Source: Zygnema cylindricum (lineage: Eukaryota > Streptophyta > Zygnematophyceae > Zygnematales > Zygnemataceae). Taken from it: a stretch of 64,000 nucleotides of DNA. The position numbers and the translations under genes were made by a program. Below are positions 47,225 to 59,674 of this stretch, one piece after another. Where the stretch lies: contig JBBHKE010000953.1 in the NCBI GenBank assembly GCA_037447655.1, positions 1 to 64,000 of the forward strand. The letters run 5' to 3'. Numbering within the stretch: position 1 is the stretch's first letter; the number at the start of each line of letters is the position of its first letter. The notes beneath the pieces were generated by a model that did not search any database, was not told the DNA's origin, and saw only the letters and a program-made list of their open reading frames with translations.

Positions 47225-48010
47225 TTAAGGGTATGTCCCCATGTGCATAAGTAAGGATTTTTTTTCTGTCGTTTTCCTTTAAAACTTAGCGCCGTACTGC
47301 CTAAGTTCCAACCGTACGAAGGAATCGCAAATTTGTAGAGTACAATTTGCGTCATCCTAAAACTTAGAGTGTACGAACATTTGTCGTCTTGTGTTTTTCG
47401 ACCCACTTCGACGACAAAAAACGTCATCTTCGACCTTATCTTTAAAACACATGCGCGATGTGTTTTAAAACTATGGATTTTCTATGAACAAATAGGAACA
47501 TATATTCTCACGTGCCGTAATTTCCAAAAAATTTCACACGATTTCCAAAGACAAAGAAAAATATAGAATTCGCTATGTTTTGTCCGTTTGTACTTAATAC
47601 GACAAAGAAAATTACACAATTTGTTTGGTTTTGTCCGTTTTCGTCCTGTACGGATTTTTTTTTTGCAGGGGTCTCGAAATTTCGATGCCATTTCACGTTG
47701 ACCGGACAGGAGACGCGAAGGCAAATCGCATCTTCTTCGACCGTGAAACTGCACGGGCTGGAATGCGGTACGTCTACAATGTCACGGTAAGACATGCGAC
47801 GTCACAAGCAGTTCCAAGAAATAACGAGCGACAACACAGATTGTAGACGTTGACAACCGTCACACTTATTATCGACTTATACAATCGTCACAAACGTAGG
47901 TTACGATTACGTTCTGACACATAGGGACACTTGAAAACCGGGTCCGGCGGATCCGCATTAAAATACAAAGTAAGTTCGCTAAGTTACAAGTACATGGGGA
48001 CATACCCTAA
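47225..48010 (+). mobile_element. DNA element family E, copy 2
   Basis: 786 bp bounded by an inverted repeat: left TTAAGGGTATGTCCCCATGT, right ACATGGGGACATACCCTAA. No transposase. It contains a short conserved open fragment (47745-47830) shared with the next copy. Confidence 0.75.
47745..47846 (+). pseudogene. Conserved coding-like fragment in element E
   Basis: Frame reading RYVYNVTVRHATSQAV. The same frame in the sister copy (about 49330-49400) reads RYVYNVTVRHATSHKQF. The V-x-N-V-x-x-R-H-A-T pattern recalls the carboxylate-groove helix region of PDZ domains and may share origin with the fragments in the FB elements. Weak, inference only. Confidence 0.25.
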
Positions 48011-48803
48011 GTTTGAAGTACATAGAGACGCACCCTAAGATCCAAACGATCAATGTTCCTGCAGATACGACAAATTCGACAAGTCTTTGGTTTATAAATG
48101 CAATGCGGGTATTTGTCCGTACACTTAGTTGCGAACGACCAGACTAACCAAAGTATGAACGTTTCCAGATTCTGTACACGTCAGTGTATCCCTGCCACGC
48201 TTGGCTGTCACGAGATGTGGATAACACGATTGTTCCTAGATTCTGCGGCGACGCGAAGATTCTTAAATTTGTAGATATTAGAAATACGGTGCGAAATCTT
48301 TTTTTATGTCAAGAGCCCGGTGAATAGGGGCATTGATACAACTACGGCGGTCATATCTAGCCTGTACGGAAACTTCACAGGCTTGAACAGCTGCTTTACA
48401 CGATTAATGTGCGTGATCGAATCTACTATTTTCTGTCGTTTCTGGCAGAAGATGATTGCTCTACCGTGGAAATCTGCCACTGAATTAGAAAATGACGAAA
48501 TCAAAGTACCGTTTACGTCATCTAGCTACTGGAATGTAATCCAATTTGTCGCCTTGCCGCATTCGATCTATCGCCACGTCATACCACGTCATGCCTTCCC
48601 GTTTAAAGCATGGATCAAAATTGCCTCATGATTTCGCCGTATTATACGAACAAAAGCTGTGAAATTGACGTGGTGCCCTGGGAGTCTCGGACTCTCGGCG
48701 CACATCGTCTATTTTACACCATTTCGTGCGTATAATATGGCCAAAAAAGCGTAACTTTGGATCCATGCTTTAATGCAAAACGACACCTGATCAACTAACA
48801 TTA
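48011..48803. other. No gene supported
   Basis: Begins with a fragment of a family E end (CATAGAGACGCACCCTAAG). A 103-codon plus-strand frame (48320-48631) has no recognisable domain. Confidence 0.35.
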
Positions 48804-49586
48804 CTAAGGGTGTGCCCCCCAGTGCATAAGTAAGGGTTTTTTTTCTGTCGTTTTCCTGTAAAACTTAGCGTCGTTACTGCCTAAGTTCCAACCGTACGAA
48901 GGAATCGCAAATTTGTAGAGTACAATTTGCGTCACCCTCGAACTTAGGATGTACGAAAAATTGTCGTCTTGTGTTTTTCGACCCACTTCGACGACAAAAA
49001 ATGTCATCTTCAACCTTAACTTTAAAACACATGCGCGATGTGTTTTAAAACTAGGGATTTTACTTAAACAAATAGGAACACATATTCGCACGTGCCGTAA
49101 TTTTCGAAGTATTTCACACGAAAGACAAAGGAAAGTACAGAAGTCGCTATGTTTTGTCCGTTTGCATTTAATACGACAAAGAAAATAATACAATTTGTTT
49201 GGTTTTGTCCGTTTTCGTCCAGTACAGATTTTTTTTTTTGCAGGGGTCTCGAAATTCTGATGCCATTTCACGTCGACCGGACACGAGACGCAAAGGCAAA
49301 GCGCAACTTCTTCAACCGTGAAACGGTACAGGGTGGAAGGCGGTACGTCTACAATGTCACAGTAAGACATGCGACGTCACACAAGCAGTTCCAAAAAATA
49401 ACGTCCGACAACACAGATTGTAGACGTTGACAACCGTCACAGGTATTGTCGACGTATACAATCGTCACAAAGGTAACTTACGATACGTTCTTACACATAA
49501 AGACACTTGAAAAGCGGGTCCGTCGGATCCGCGCTAAAATACAAAGTAAGTTCGCTAAGTTACAAGTACATGGGGACATACCCTAA
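48804..49586 (+). mobile_element. DNA element family E, copy 3
   Basis: 783 bp, about the same length and order of blocks as copy 2 (TCTGTCGTTTTCC, AGTTCCAACCGTACGAAGGA, GCACGTGCCGTAATTT, GGATCCGCGCTAAAATAC). Ends CATGGGGACATACCCTAA. High similarity to copy 2 suggests comparatively recent spread. Confidence 0.75.
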
Positions 49587-51679
49587 AATATCCTCCGTAT
49601 CTAGCCACAAACTATCTCGAATTGTACGCTTTCAGCGTACGCGATAAACCATATATAAAATATTCCGAGAGTTGTCAGAAACGTAAAAGTAACATTGCTA
49701 GTTGACCAATTTGAGTAAAATTTCCACAAGTAAAGGACATTGGTGCTTTATTAGATTCAACGTGGTTGTCGATTATATGATATAAATAAAAAAACGACGT
49801 AACATTTCCAGCTCCTTGAACCAGTGAACGAAATGTACGGAATGTGCGGGCTCATTCAAAAGCTAAAATAAAGTACAATCTTTTGTTTCTTATGTGTTTT
49901 AATTTCGTGAAAATTTGTGATATGCATATAAACGGATCGTCAATTTAAAGTGGGTTGGTCGAGACAGTCGTATCATATATAAAGTCATCGTGTTTAATAA
50001 AGACAACTATGCTGAATGGAAAAGGTATATTTAGGGTGCATTTACACCGGAGAAATTGTGAACCTTAGCTAAAAAGTGGGATGTTAAAGGCATGGCAGCC
50101 ATGATAACACTAGTTCATAGTAGTATTAGCACACGACACACGCACTTTCTTGCTCATAACATAAGTATATAAGTGTTGGTCAACTTTATAAAACGAAAGG
50201 TTACGTAAAATTACAATATAAATCAATCAAAAATACTTCAAGTGTTGAAATAATATTAAAAAAAACTGATTTACTAACTAAAGGCAACTAACGTTGAGGA
50301 TATTGAAGTAGACATCTCCAATGTTTTTAAGATAAAGCCAATATAGTAAGCCGTAAGCATAACTGGCGCGCAAGTTGTGGCTACCCCCAAAACTCTATTA
50401 ACATTTATTTTGTTGTCCACTAAGGACGAGCATCCAGGCACTAATTTTAATGGATTATGTCAACGTTACTTAATTGTGATCCAACACATGAAGTAAAAAA
50501 AACATATATGGTGTCCTTTGTTTTTTTTTATGTTTGTTGTTGTTGTTGGTGGTGGTTTTTTCTTTTTTTCCGTAATTAAGTAAAAAATGCATGTAAAAAG
50601 ATTGTGGCATGGAGATTGCATATGTAAAAAATAATAAAATTTTGATGCGGAAATTGTTATATTGTTATAAACAGCAAGGCTCCATCGAATTCTATAACGT
50701 TATACACCGCAATATTGATACCGCCAAACGACAAATTATTCGCACTTTTATTAACTTACTTTTTTTTTCTTTTGCTCGATACTATTATCAACTATACAGA
50801 AAAAAAGTATCTCAAACGGGCATTATAATATATATTTTGTTTTATGGTTGACATGTTCAATATTGTTAATGGGCAAAATTTAAATAATGGAAAAAATGCA
50901 TCAAAGTAATAAAATTTTGAATGATATAATATCGTTCTAAAATCAAATAAGTTTGATGTTTCACCACACATTTACATAAAACATGTAGATAGAAAAGATG
51001 ATTGTACTCACGTGTAGTTAAATTTAACATAAAATTCGCTCGACGTTAGTTTAACGCTTTTATGTTATCTTAACTTTATATTCATTGTGCAACATGATTA
51101 AAAGTAATTTATGTACTTATAGGTTACCAAAGGGGTTTTGAATGGGTATTGTGAACCATGACCTTTTTATCGTTATAAATTTAATTTTATAATGTTTAAT
51201 AAAGGCGCGTATATAAGGCATGTATATATTGCTCTACGTTTTAACCAAGATGAAAAAACGTTTTTCCACCAAAATAATATTAAATGGCTCACAAATAGCC
51301 ACGTTTAAATGGTTAGGTGTACCTTTGGGGAATGTCTCAAGGTTTAACAAGCTATAAAAAACCTCGTGTATATGTTTGGGCAATGTAAAGTATTCATAAT
51401 GATGGACAAAAAAAACAAAAAAAATGGACCGAACAATAGTCACTTAAAAATGTATGTAATGTTTTCGTGGCATCACACAATGTCTGGTTAATCTTTTTTC
51501 TTGGTAGTGCAAGTTTCCCCTACGATTAATGACATTTTAGTTGAGATTTCTATACCCGTACGTTCAAACAAAATGCCCAATCATGAAGATGACGCCAAAT
51601 AATAATTATAAGGCTTATACATTAATAATGATGGTAGTGTTACTTATAGATAGAGCATAATTCTTACTATCATGATGAC
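49587..51679. other. AT-rich sequence, nothing recognised
   Basis: Very AT-rich and lacking repeats shared with the rest of the window. No gene, RNA gene or element end could be identified. Confidence 0.5.
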
Positions 51680-51684
51680 ATAGT

Positions 51685-52655
51685 TGTAACAGTAATAGTG
51701 GATAAAACTTGGTCGTTAATGGGTATTTAAAGGTTAGGAATATAAAATTATGAATTTGGTAGACATCCGAGAAAGAATCGCGCGATTTGGAGTTTTAATT
51801 CAAAAGAAATAACGATAGGTGTATTTAGGTGAGCGCGAGGTCAAACTAACAAGTCGGTATCATTGAAACGGGTTAAGTGTGAAATTAGTACCGAAATTTC
51901 GCGTGTACGTTTCATAAAATACTAATGAAACATTTAGTCGTTTAGTGCGCACGATGGTTAGGTTCGTACATTTTTTAGTACGAAATACCACTTTCACTTA
52001 ATGGAATTTTGTAGATAGTTTTGCGTGCGAAATTTGCGACGCACATTCGTGTGAATTCGCGTTTCGTTTGGCGCGCACTTTTACACGTATATGTTATGTA
52101 GTGAAACGTAACGGTTGATTGGTTGGTAAATGCTACGTATTTAGTAAGAGATTTCACACGTTTTTGCATTGGTCAGTCTGAGTCATTGGTGATCAATGAT
52201 TGGCCTAGGTAAAACCTCTTCAACGGAGCGTTGACTTTGGCTTGGCTGGTCCAGGGCGATGATGGATAAATAGTGAAGTCGAAGAAAAAAATAGACATAT
52301 TTTCTTTTGGAAAAGTTTGCGGAAATGTTGACTGATCTTGGTCGTGAGTGATTAAAACCAAATTGGAGCATTAACATTTTGGCACTGAAATCTCTGACAA
52401 ACTAAGTAGTGTTTTAGTAGTTAAGAGATATAATTATTAAGAGTGGAGAGTAGTGGAAAATACTTTAAAAGAAGTGTTGAGCCACGAGGGCAAAAGACCA
52501 AGCTGATGTTATGTGGACAGAAGCTTCTTCTAATTTAAAGCTTATCCTTATGTCAATGCTCTCCAATATGGAGGTGTATTTGTCCAATGTGTGGAATGTG
52601 TGGTTGAAATAGGTTGTAGTAATGGAATTTTTGAGAGGAAGGAGATCCTTTAACA
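51685..52655 (+). repeat. 5' LTR of chromovirus B
   Basis: 971 bp, TGTAACAGTAATAGTGGAT to TCCTTTAACA. Followed directly by TA and the tRNA-iMet-type primer-binding site. Confidence 0.92.
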
Positions 52656-53447
52656 TATGGTATCGGAGCTTTGGTTAGAAACCAATGAGAAGTTTGCTCA
52701 CTTAAAAATATCAACTGCCGTGACCGGTGAGGGTGCTCTAACCAATGTCGGTAGAACCACAATTTGAAGTGGTAGGGGATTGGAGGGAAACTGAGTGATC
52801 ACACTGGCAGCGGGGTTGGTTAGATGTGCGGCCGCTGGTTAGATGTGGGGCGTGCTCACGTCCTAAGGACTAAGGCGGGGTGGGCAGTGTAGCCACCGTT
52901 GAAACTCACTCCAATTACCTAGAGGCCAAACAAACTTGCCTTCTCCTAGCAATGATTCATGTGTAGAGGGAGGGCTTGAAGCCATGAAGGGTGAGGATGT
53001 GAGGATTAGAGAGTAAAAGATCTTGATGTAGTGGGAAGTGGGAAATTTGCTAATGGAGGAGAAGGAAAGTGGAGTACTTTACTTCTTCAAGAGCAAAGGA
53101 GTCCAAAAATGACACAAAACTTTTCAAACCCTAAATTGTTACCTTTTATTGCTTTCAATTTTGCTGTTGCAAAATTTGTGGTTGAATTTTACCTTTGAGA
53201 GCTTTGAATTTTGATGCTGCAAAATTTGTGGGGAAAATTTTTACCTTTCTATTTCAATGTTTGGGAAAATTGAATTTTCAGTAACGTACTTTTAATGTTT
53301 ATTTGATTTTCAGATTTTGATATATTTCAAAAGATTTGTTAAAGAAATGAAGGCTTGGATTGGAGAAACATGAGGACTTCAAATGTGCTGCAAACTCTTT
53401 TGGATAATTATAGTCTACCTTTTATTGTTCGATTTCATTGTGTGATA

Positions 53448-54710
53448 ATGGCAAATTTTGCATAGAAATGTGAAATGGAAAATGCCTTGAATGTGTTGAA
53501 AAATGGTATTGTGAAATTGGTCAAAAGATTTAATAATCATGTTGCTGTTGTGGATGAAACAATTTTTGAGTTGAAAAGTGAATTGAAGGATGTTAAGGAA
53601 AATGAAAAATGTTTCAAATCAAAAATTGGATGAGCTAATTAATTTAATTCACACCAGAAATGATGTTAATGACCAAAAGGGTGAGAGTAATAAGAGAAAT
53701 GCCAGTTTTATGGAAGATAATCACGATAGACCTAAGAAGATAAGGGATCTGAAACTGTCTGTCAGTGAAGCACCATCATTTGATAGTAAGAAGATTGATG
53801 AGTTAGATGCTTGGATTTTTCATATGGAGTATTATTTGGAATCTAGAAACTGTGATCGTGATGATTATATTTTTTTTGCTGTTAGCTGTCTGAAAAGTGA
53901 TGCTCTGTTTTGGTATTACATTCAGAAGAGGTCTAATTTGATTCCTGAAAATGCTGATTGGGAAGCTTTTAAGACCGCGATCAAATCGCGTTTTCTTGTT
54001 TGTCACTTATAAATCCAGAATGGAAGAAAAGTGGCTTAACTGTTAGCAGACTGGATATATAAAAGATTACATTGTGGAATTTGACTCATCTAGCATTCAT
54101 GTCATACGTTTGATCGATGAAATGGTTAAGTTACATTTCTTGAACTATCTGAATACTATACTGAAATCAGAACTTAAACATCAAAAATATATTAATTTGA
54201 AGGAATTACAAGATAAAACATTGGAATTAGAGGATCAGTTGGGGTATAATCGTGAAACTCAACCACTCAGGGGAAATTTCAATGAAGTATCAGAGTGGGA
54301 TGAGAAGGAGTTTGAGGAAGAGGGTTTGAATGCAGGTCTGGTGAATAGGCAAAATATCTTCAGGGGAAATCACAGAGGTAGACACAGTGTTAATGTAGGA
54401 AACAAATTTCACAATAGAGGGGGTTATATTAAGAGTCCTAAACCAAGTTTTAATGCCCAGAACCCAATCTAAGCATTCCCACATGCACTATTTGTCAAAA
54501 AAAAGGTCATAGGGCATCTAAGTGTGCACAACTGAAGAAAATAAATTGTTATAACTGTTGAGAGGAGGGACATTTCAGCAGAGAATGCACAAAACCGAAA
54601 AAGAAAGACACTTGTTTTAAATGCGGAGGTCCACATCATTACGCTAAGGAATATACAGATAAGGGATCTCTTAAAACAGTTGATGTCAATGAAGGTTTTC
54701 AAGAAGATAT
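53448..54710 (+). pseudogene. Gag, chromovirus B
   Basis: Begins ATG at 53448 but the sixth codon is TAG. The gag core (DAWIFHMEYYLESRNCDRDD) lies at about 53800. Zinc knuckles at about 54480-54660: the first keeps its Cys/His pattern, the second is interrupted by TGA directly after CYNC, and the third is CFKCGGPHHYAKE with the last Cys lost. Frameshifts at about 53610 and 54010. Confidence 0.85.
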
Positions 54711-54959
54711 TGCATTATATTTAGCTGAGCAGAGAGCCAAGAGGTGGGAAACGTAAAGGACTAGGTGAAAGTCCTAAGTTGAGTCGATCAGATCCAAAGG
54801 TTAAGGAGTTAACTCTGGAGGGCAAGCTAATGAATGGAAAGGCTAGGATAGCTAAATTAATTATGATGTTAAATACACTCCATAGTTTGAACAATCCTTC
54901 TGATAAAACTCTTAACAACAGACCTATGTTAGGACAGTTAAGTAACAATGACACCAGAC

Positions 54960-55522
54960 ACAGTTTGATCAAATTTGAGACTTTAGTGGAAGGAAAACCA
55001 TTGAGAGTTATGGTACATTCAGGTGCTACATAGAATTTTATTTCACATAAGTTTGTTGAGAAAAATAAAATTCCTAAAGTCATAAGGGGAAAAAATTTAC
55101 ATGTTGAAGTGGCAAATGGTAATAAGTCTACATTAGATTTACAAAATGACACAATAGAAGTTGATATCCAAGGTCATAAAATAAAAGTTGTGTGTGAAAT
55201 AATGAATTTAGGTAGTGAGGAGCTATTACTGGGAAAGCCTTGGTTAACTGAACATAACCCTATAATTAATTGGGAAACCAACACCTTGAGAGTGAAGTCT
55301 GAAAACGGTTGGAAGGTTTTGCAAACATTATCTTCAAAGAAGTTACATAGAAATCATATAAACAACATAACCAAATTGGGAGTTGAAGGTTTGATTTTTA
55401 CTAAACAATTTAAAAAGCATTTAAAAGATATAACAAATCATGATTTATTTTTATTAGTAACTGAGGCAGTTACTGATGAAATTGGGGGAGAAAACAGTAC
55501 ATTGATGTCATTTATAAATTAG
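54960..55522 (+). pseudogene. Protease, chromovirus B
   Basis: The active-site motif reads MVHSGAT followed by TAG: the catalytic Asp (DSGA in copy A) is His here. LLLGKPWL is conserved downstream. Predicted inactive by two independent changes. Confidence 0.85.
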
Positions 55523-55739
55523 ACACCACTAAAAATCTTGAAAAACAAAAATCTGATTTTGTAAATGACATTAATACATCTGATGTTGCTGTGGAAGATT
55601 TAGTTTTTGAATTTATAGAAGTTTTCCCAAGTGACTTACCCTCAAAGAGGCCACTTTCCCGAGATGTGGAACATGTTATTAACCTTGAACCTGGATGTAA
55701 TCCTCTTGTCACATGAATTTATTAGCACAGTTTCTTTGA

Positions 55740-56560
55740 GCAGGAGTTAAAGAAATAAATCAAGGAGCTTCTCGAGAAAATACATATTCAGCCCAGCAAA
55801 TCACTGTACGGAGCACCAGTTCTCTTCGTCAAAAAAAAGGACGGAAAGTTGAGGATGTGTGTCGACTATCGTAGCTTGAACAAGATTACGGTGAAGGATA
55901 AGTATCCGTTACCTTTAATTTCTGATTTGATAGATCGTTTAAAAGATGCTCAATTATTTTCTTTGATTAATCTTGCGTAGTGGCTTTAATCAGGTGCCAA
56001 TTAGAATTGAAAATGTTGATAAAACTGCTTTTATAATTAGAGTCGGTCATTTTGAATGGATAGTGATGCGATTTTGTTTGACGAATGCACAACCTACTTA
56101 TCAAAGATTAATGAACCAAACATTTTCTGATTATATAGATGAGTTTGTTCAGGTGTTTATAGATGATATTTTAATTTACAACGAATTTAAAGAACAATAT
56201 ATAATTCATTTAAGGAAAGTGTTGGAAAAGTTAATGGAATGAAAACTATATGGAAAATTGTCAAAATCCAGTTTTCTTAAGAGTGAACAATTATTTTTGG
56301 GACATATAGTTGTTGGGGAGGGTGTTAAAACATATCTATCCAAAATTATTGCAATCCAAAATTGGAAGCGACCCACTAATGTCACAGAAATTAGATCATT
56401 TTTGGGATTGGCCACTTATAACAATAATTTTATCAAAAACTTCAGTATGATCGCCGCACCTTTGACATATTTCCTTCGGGAGAAGGAGACGTTTCTGTGG
56501 GTAGCCGATCATGAGAGAGCTTTCGAGGAACTAAAAGGGAAGTTGACCTCTGCCTGTACA
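55740..56560 (+). pseudogene. Reverse transcriptase, chromovirus B, up to MITE
   Basis: [33 protein letters not shown], a frameshift at FSLINLA, then [23 protein letters not shown] and FLGLATYNNNF. The aspartate of LIDLRSG is changed to Asn. The domain is cut at about 56557 by MITE M1. Confidence 0.88.
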
Positions 56561-56770
56561 CTACACCTTGAATCGTTATTAGCGTATAGAAATTATTAGT
56601 GTAAAGAAAAAATTAGCGTCATTCATTCTAATTTAGTTCCAGGAGACGTGGCAGATTATGGTCTATGTTCTTAAATAGTGTAATTTATTATATTTAAGGT
56701 ATCGATGTCAAAATTTTGGGGTGCCGATATAGCGTACATAAGGCTAATAACAATTCACGGTGCAGTGTAT
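56557..56770 (-). mobile_element. MITE, family M1, copy 3, inside chromovirus B
   Basis: Reverse-orientation copy of 9330-9530. Begins CACTACACCTTGAATCGTT and ends AACAATTCACGGTGCAGTG, flanked by TA on both sides, consistent with a TA duplication. It splits the sequence encoding the RT connection from the RNase H domain. In copy A the equivalent sequence is continuous at about 33150. Confidence 0.88.
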
Positions 56771-58163
56771 CTTCATCATGTTGGGGAATTTGAAGTTTTG
56801 ATCGGTATTGATGCATCTGATAAAGGTCTAGGTGCATTCATAAGTCAATAAGTTGGAAAACATTTTCATCCTATTGCTTTTTAGTCCAAGAAATTTAATG
56901 ATGCTGAAAATAACTATCCGGTACAGGAAAAGAAATTACTTGCAATAGTTCATGCATTGGTGAAATGACGTTGTGATTTACATAATAAACAATTTACAGT
57001 TTATTGTGATAATAAGGCACACTCCTCTCTACAAAGATTAAGTGATGCATAGATTATGACAGACAGACAAGTCAGGTGGATGCATAAATTGTCATATTTC
57101 AAATTTAACATCAAACATATTCTCGGAAAGACAAACGTAGTGGCAGATCTTTTAAGTAGATGTTTTGAGATAAGCGTGATGGTTCGGGATGAATTGTTTT
57201 TAGATGGTGTTAGAAATGGTTATGATCAAGATCCTTATTTTGCTGTGATTTGCAAATATATTTTGGGAGGAAATTCTGACCCATGGAATGAAAGGCATGT
57301 CAAAAACTTCAGAATAGAATATGGTTTACTGTATTTGCCAACACAGGATAGATTATGCATTCCTGAAATGAGAGACTTAAGAAAATGACTTTTACAAGAA
57401 GCCCATGAGCATTTAGGATATATAGGTCAAGATAAATTGGTCGGTTGCAAAGTAGATTGTTTTGGCGCGGGATGGCAAAAGAGGTGTCGAAACACGTCGA
57501 AAGTAGTGACCTATGCCAACAGAGTAAACCTAGTAACCAAAAACCTAGAGGTCTCTTAAAACCTTTAGATATCCGCGAAATACCATGGGAATCTGTCAGT
57601 ATGGATTTTATTTTCAGGTTGCCAGCTACGTCTAGAAGAAATGATAGTATCATGGTCGTAGTTGATAGGTTCAGTAAAATGGCAATATTTATCCCTTAAA
57701 AATTACTCATTCAGTTGTAGATATTGCAAAGTTATATTTTGACAAGGTGGTTAGACATCATGGAGTTCCTCTGTCTATAGTTAGTGATAGAGATTCTAAA
57801 TTTACGTCTGCATTTTGGAAAAAATTGCAGCAAAATTTAGGCACTGAATTAAAAATGAGTACCTCTTATCATCCTTAGACAGATGGACAGACAGAAAGGA
57901 TAAATCGTACACTGGAGGAAATGCTTAGGACTGTTTGTAGTGGAGTTCAGAACAGATGGGAATCTAAACTGCCATTAATGGAAGTTGCATACAATCCATG
58001 TAAACATGTTAGTACACGATTCTCACTGTTTGAAGTTGCATACGGATACCAACCTAGAGAAGCATTAGACTTAATGACGAGGGTCACTCAAGAGAGTAGA
58101 AATCTGGAACAGAGTTTTGGGAATACATTCAAACAGTTTGGAAAACAGTACGGGATGCATTAG
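56771..58163 (+). pseudogene. RNase H and integrase, chromovirus B
   Basis: RNase H blocks (IDASDKGLGAF, ending GKTNVVADLLSRCF) then the integrase HHCC region (EAHEHLGYIGQDK, CQQSKPSNQK) and DDE core (SMDFIFRL, SDRDSKFTSAFW). It keeps the catalytic Glu in TDGQTERINR that copy A has lost, but a TAG replaces the preceding Gln codon, and other stops occur. Confidence 0.88.
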
Positions 58164-58445
58164 TGGAGGCACAAATGAGGCAAGGGTTAAATGCTAACCA
58201 CAAACGGGGTGATTCGGTGGTAAGCGAAGGTGACAAGGGCTCTTACAACTCATTACAAGTGTAAGATCGAGGGACAATCGGATCCTACGGGGAAATTCGC
58301 TCCTTAGTCCATTGGACCATTTACTCTAATCGAGATCATATCGTCAGTTTCTGCCAAATTAGACTTCCCACCTTCAACAAAAATTCATCCAGTAATACAC
58401 ATCAGTCAATTAAAACCAACAAGTCTTCAGCCAACTGAAAGAGAA

Positions 58446-58652
58446 TTGGAAGATAATCCTTCAATAATTATAGAACCTGAGGTCCACAGATGGGTAATAG
58501 ATTGGGTTGGTCAATGGTTTAAGGTCAGCAATACTATATTCTGGCAAGTGCATTATCTAGGAAGGCCAGAAGATGAGTTAACTTTAGAAGATAAGAGTTC
58601 AAAGTTTTTACAAAGGTATTGGAGGGATACTAGTATAGAGGTCCTGTCTTGA
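58446..58652 (+). pseudogene. Chromodomain, chromovirus B
   Basis: EVHRWVIDWVGQWFKV, FWQVHYLGRPEDELTLED, a short chromodomain at the C-terminus of the pol polyprotein, marking the family as a chromovirus. Separate frame from the integrase because of upstream damage. Confidence 0.75.
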
Positions 58653-58701
58653 GAATGAAATGTGTTTTAACCGAGGTCAATTAAAAATAAAAAGGGGATG
58701 A

Positions 58702-59669
58702 TGTAACAGTAATAGTGGATCGAACTTGGTCGTAAATGGGTATTTAAAGGTTATGAATATAAAATTATTAATTTGGAAGACGTCCGCGAATGAATCGCGC
58801 GATTTGGAGTTTTAATTCAAAAGGAACAACGATAGGTGTATTTAGGTGACAGCACGGGGTCAAACTAACAAGTGGGTATCATTGAAACGGGTTTAGTGTC
58901 AAGTTAGTACTGAAATTTTGCGTGTACGTTTCATAAAATACTAATGAAACATTTAGTCGTTTAGTGCGCACGATGGTTCGTTTCCTACAATTTGTAGTAC
59001 GAAACGTCATTATCACTTAATGGAATTATGTAGGTAGTTTTGTGTGCGAAATTTGCGACGCAAGTTCGTGCGAAGTCGCGTTTTGTTTGGCGCGCACTTT
59101 TACACGTAAATGTTATGTAGTGAAATGTAACGTTTGATTGGTTGGTAAATGCTATGTAGTTAGGATGAGATTGCACACGTTTTTGCATTGGTTAGTCTGA
59201 GTCCTTGTTGATCAATGATTGGCCCAGGTAAAACATGTTCAAGGGAGCGTTGATTTTGGCCTGGGTGGTCCAGGGCGATGATGGATAAATAGTGAAGTCG
59301 AAGAGAAAAGTATACATATTTTCCTTTGGAAAATTCTGCGGAAATTCTGACTGATTTTGGTCTTGAGCGATTAAAACCAAATTGGAGCATTGGCATTTTG
59401 GCACTGAAATCTCTTACAAACTAAGTAGTGTTTTAGTAGTTAAGAGATAAAACTACTAAGAGTGGAGAGTAGTGGAAAACACTTTAAAATAAGGGTTGGG
59501 CCACGAGGGCAAGAGACCAATGTTATGTTATGTTAACTAATGTTTTGTGGACAGAAGCTTCTTCTAATTTAAAGTTTATCGTTATGTGAGTGCTTTCCAA
59601 TGTGTGGAATGTGTGGTTGAAATTGGTTGTAGTAATAGGATTTTATGAGAGGTAGGAGATCCTATTACA
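58702..59669 (+). repeat. 3' LTR of chromovirus B
   Basis: 968 bp, TGTAACAGTAATAGTGGATC to ATCCTATTACA. Numerous substitutions and short indels against 51685-52655. Confidence 0.92.
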
Positions 59670-59674
59670 ATAGT

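Larger units (their letters stand above)
51685..59669 (+). mobile_element. Ty3/gypsy chromovirus copy B, older
   Basis: Same family as copy A, on the plus strand. LTRs at 51685-52655 and 58702-59669. Perfect ATAGT duplications at 51680-51684 and 59670-59674. PBS TGGTATCGGAGC at 52658. Polypurine tract AAAAAGGGGATGA just before 58702. Order gag, protease, RT, RNase H, integrase, chromodomain. Its two LTRs differ at many positions, every domain has stops, and a MITE lies in the RNase H region, so it is an old, dead copy. Confidence 0.93.
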
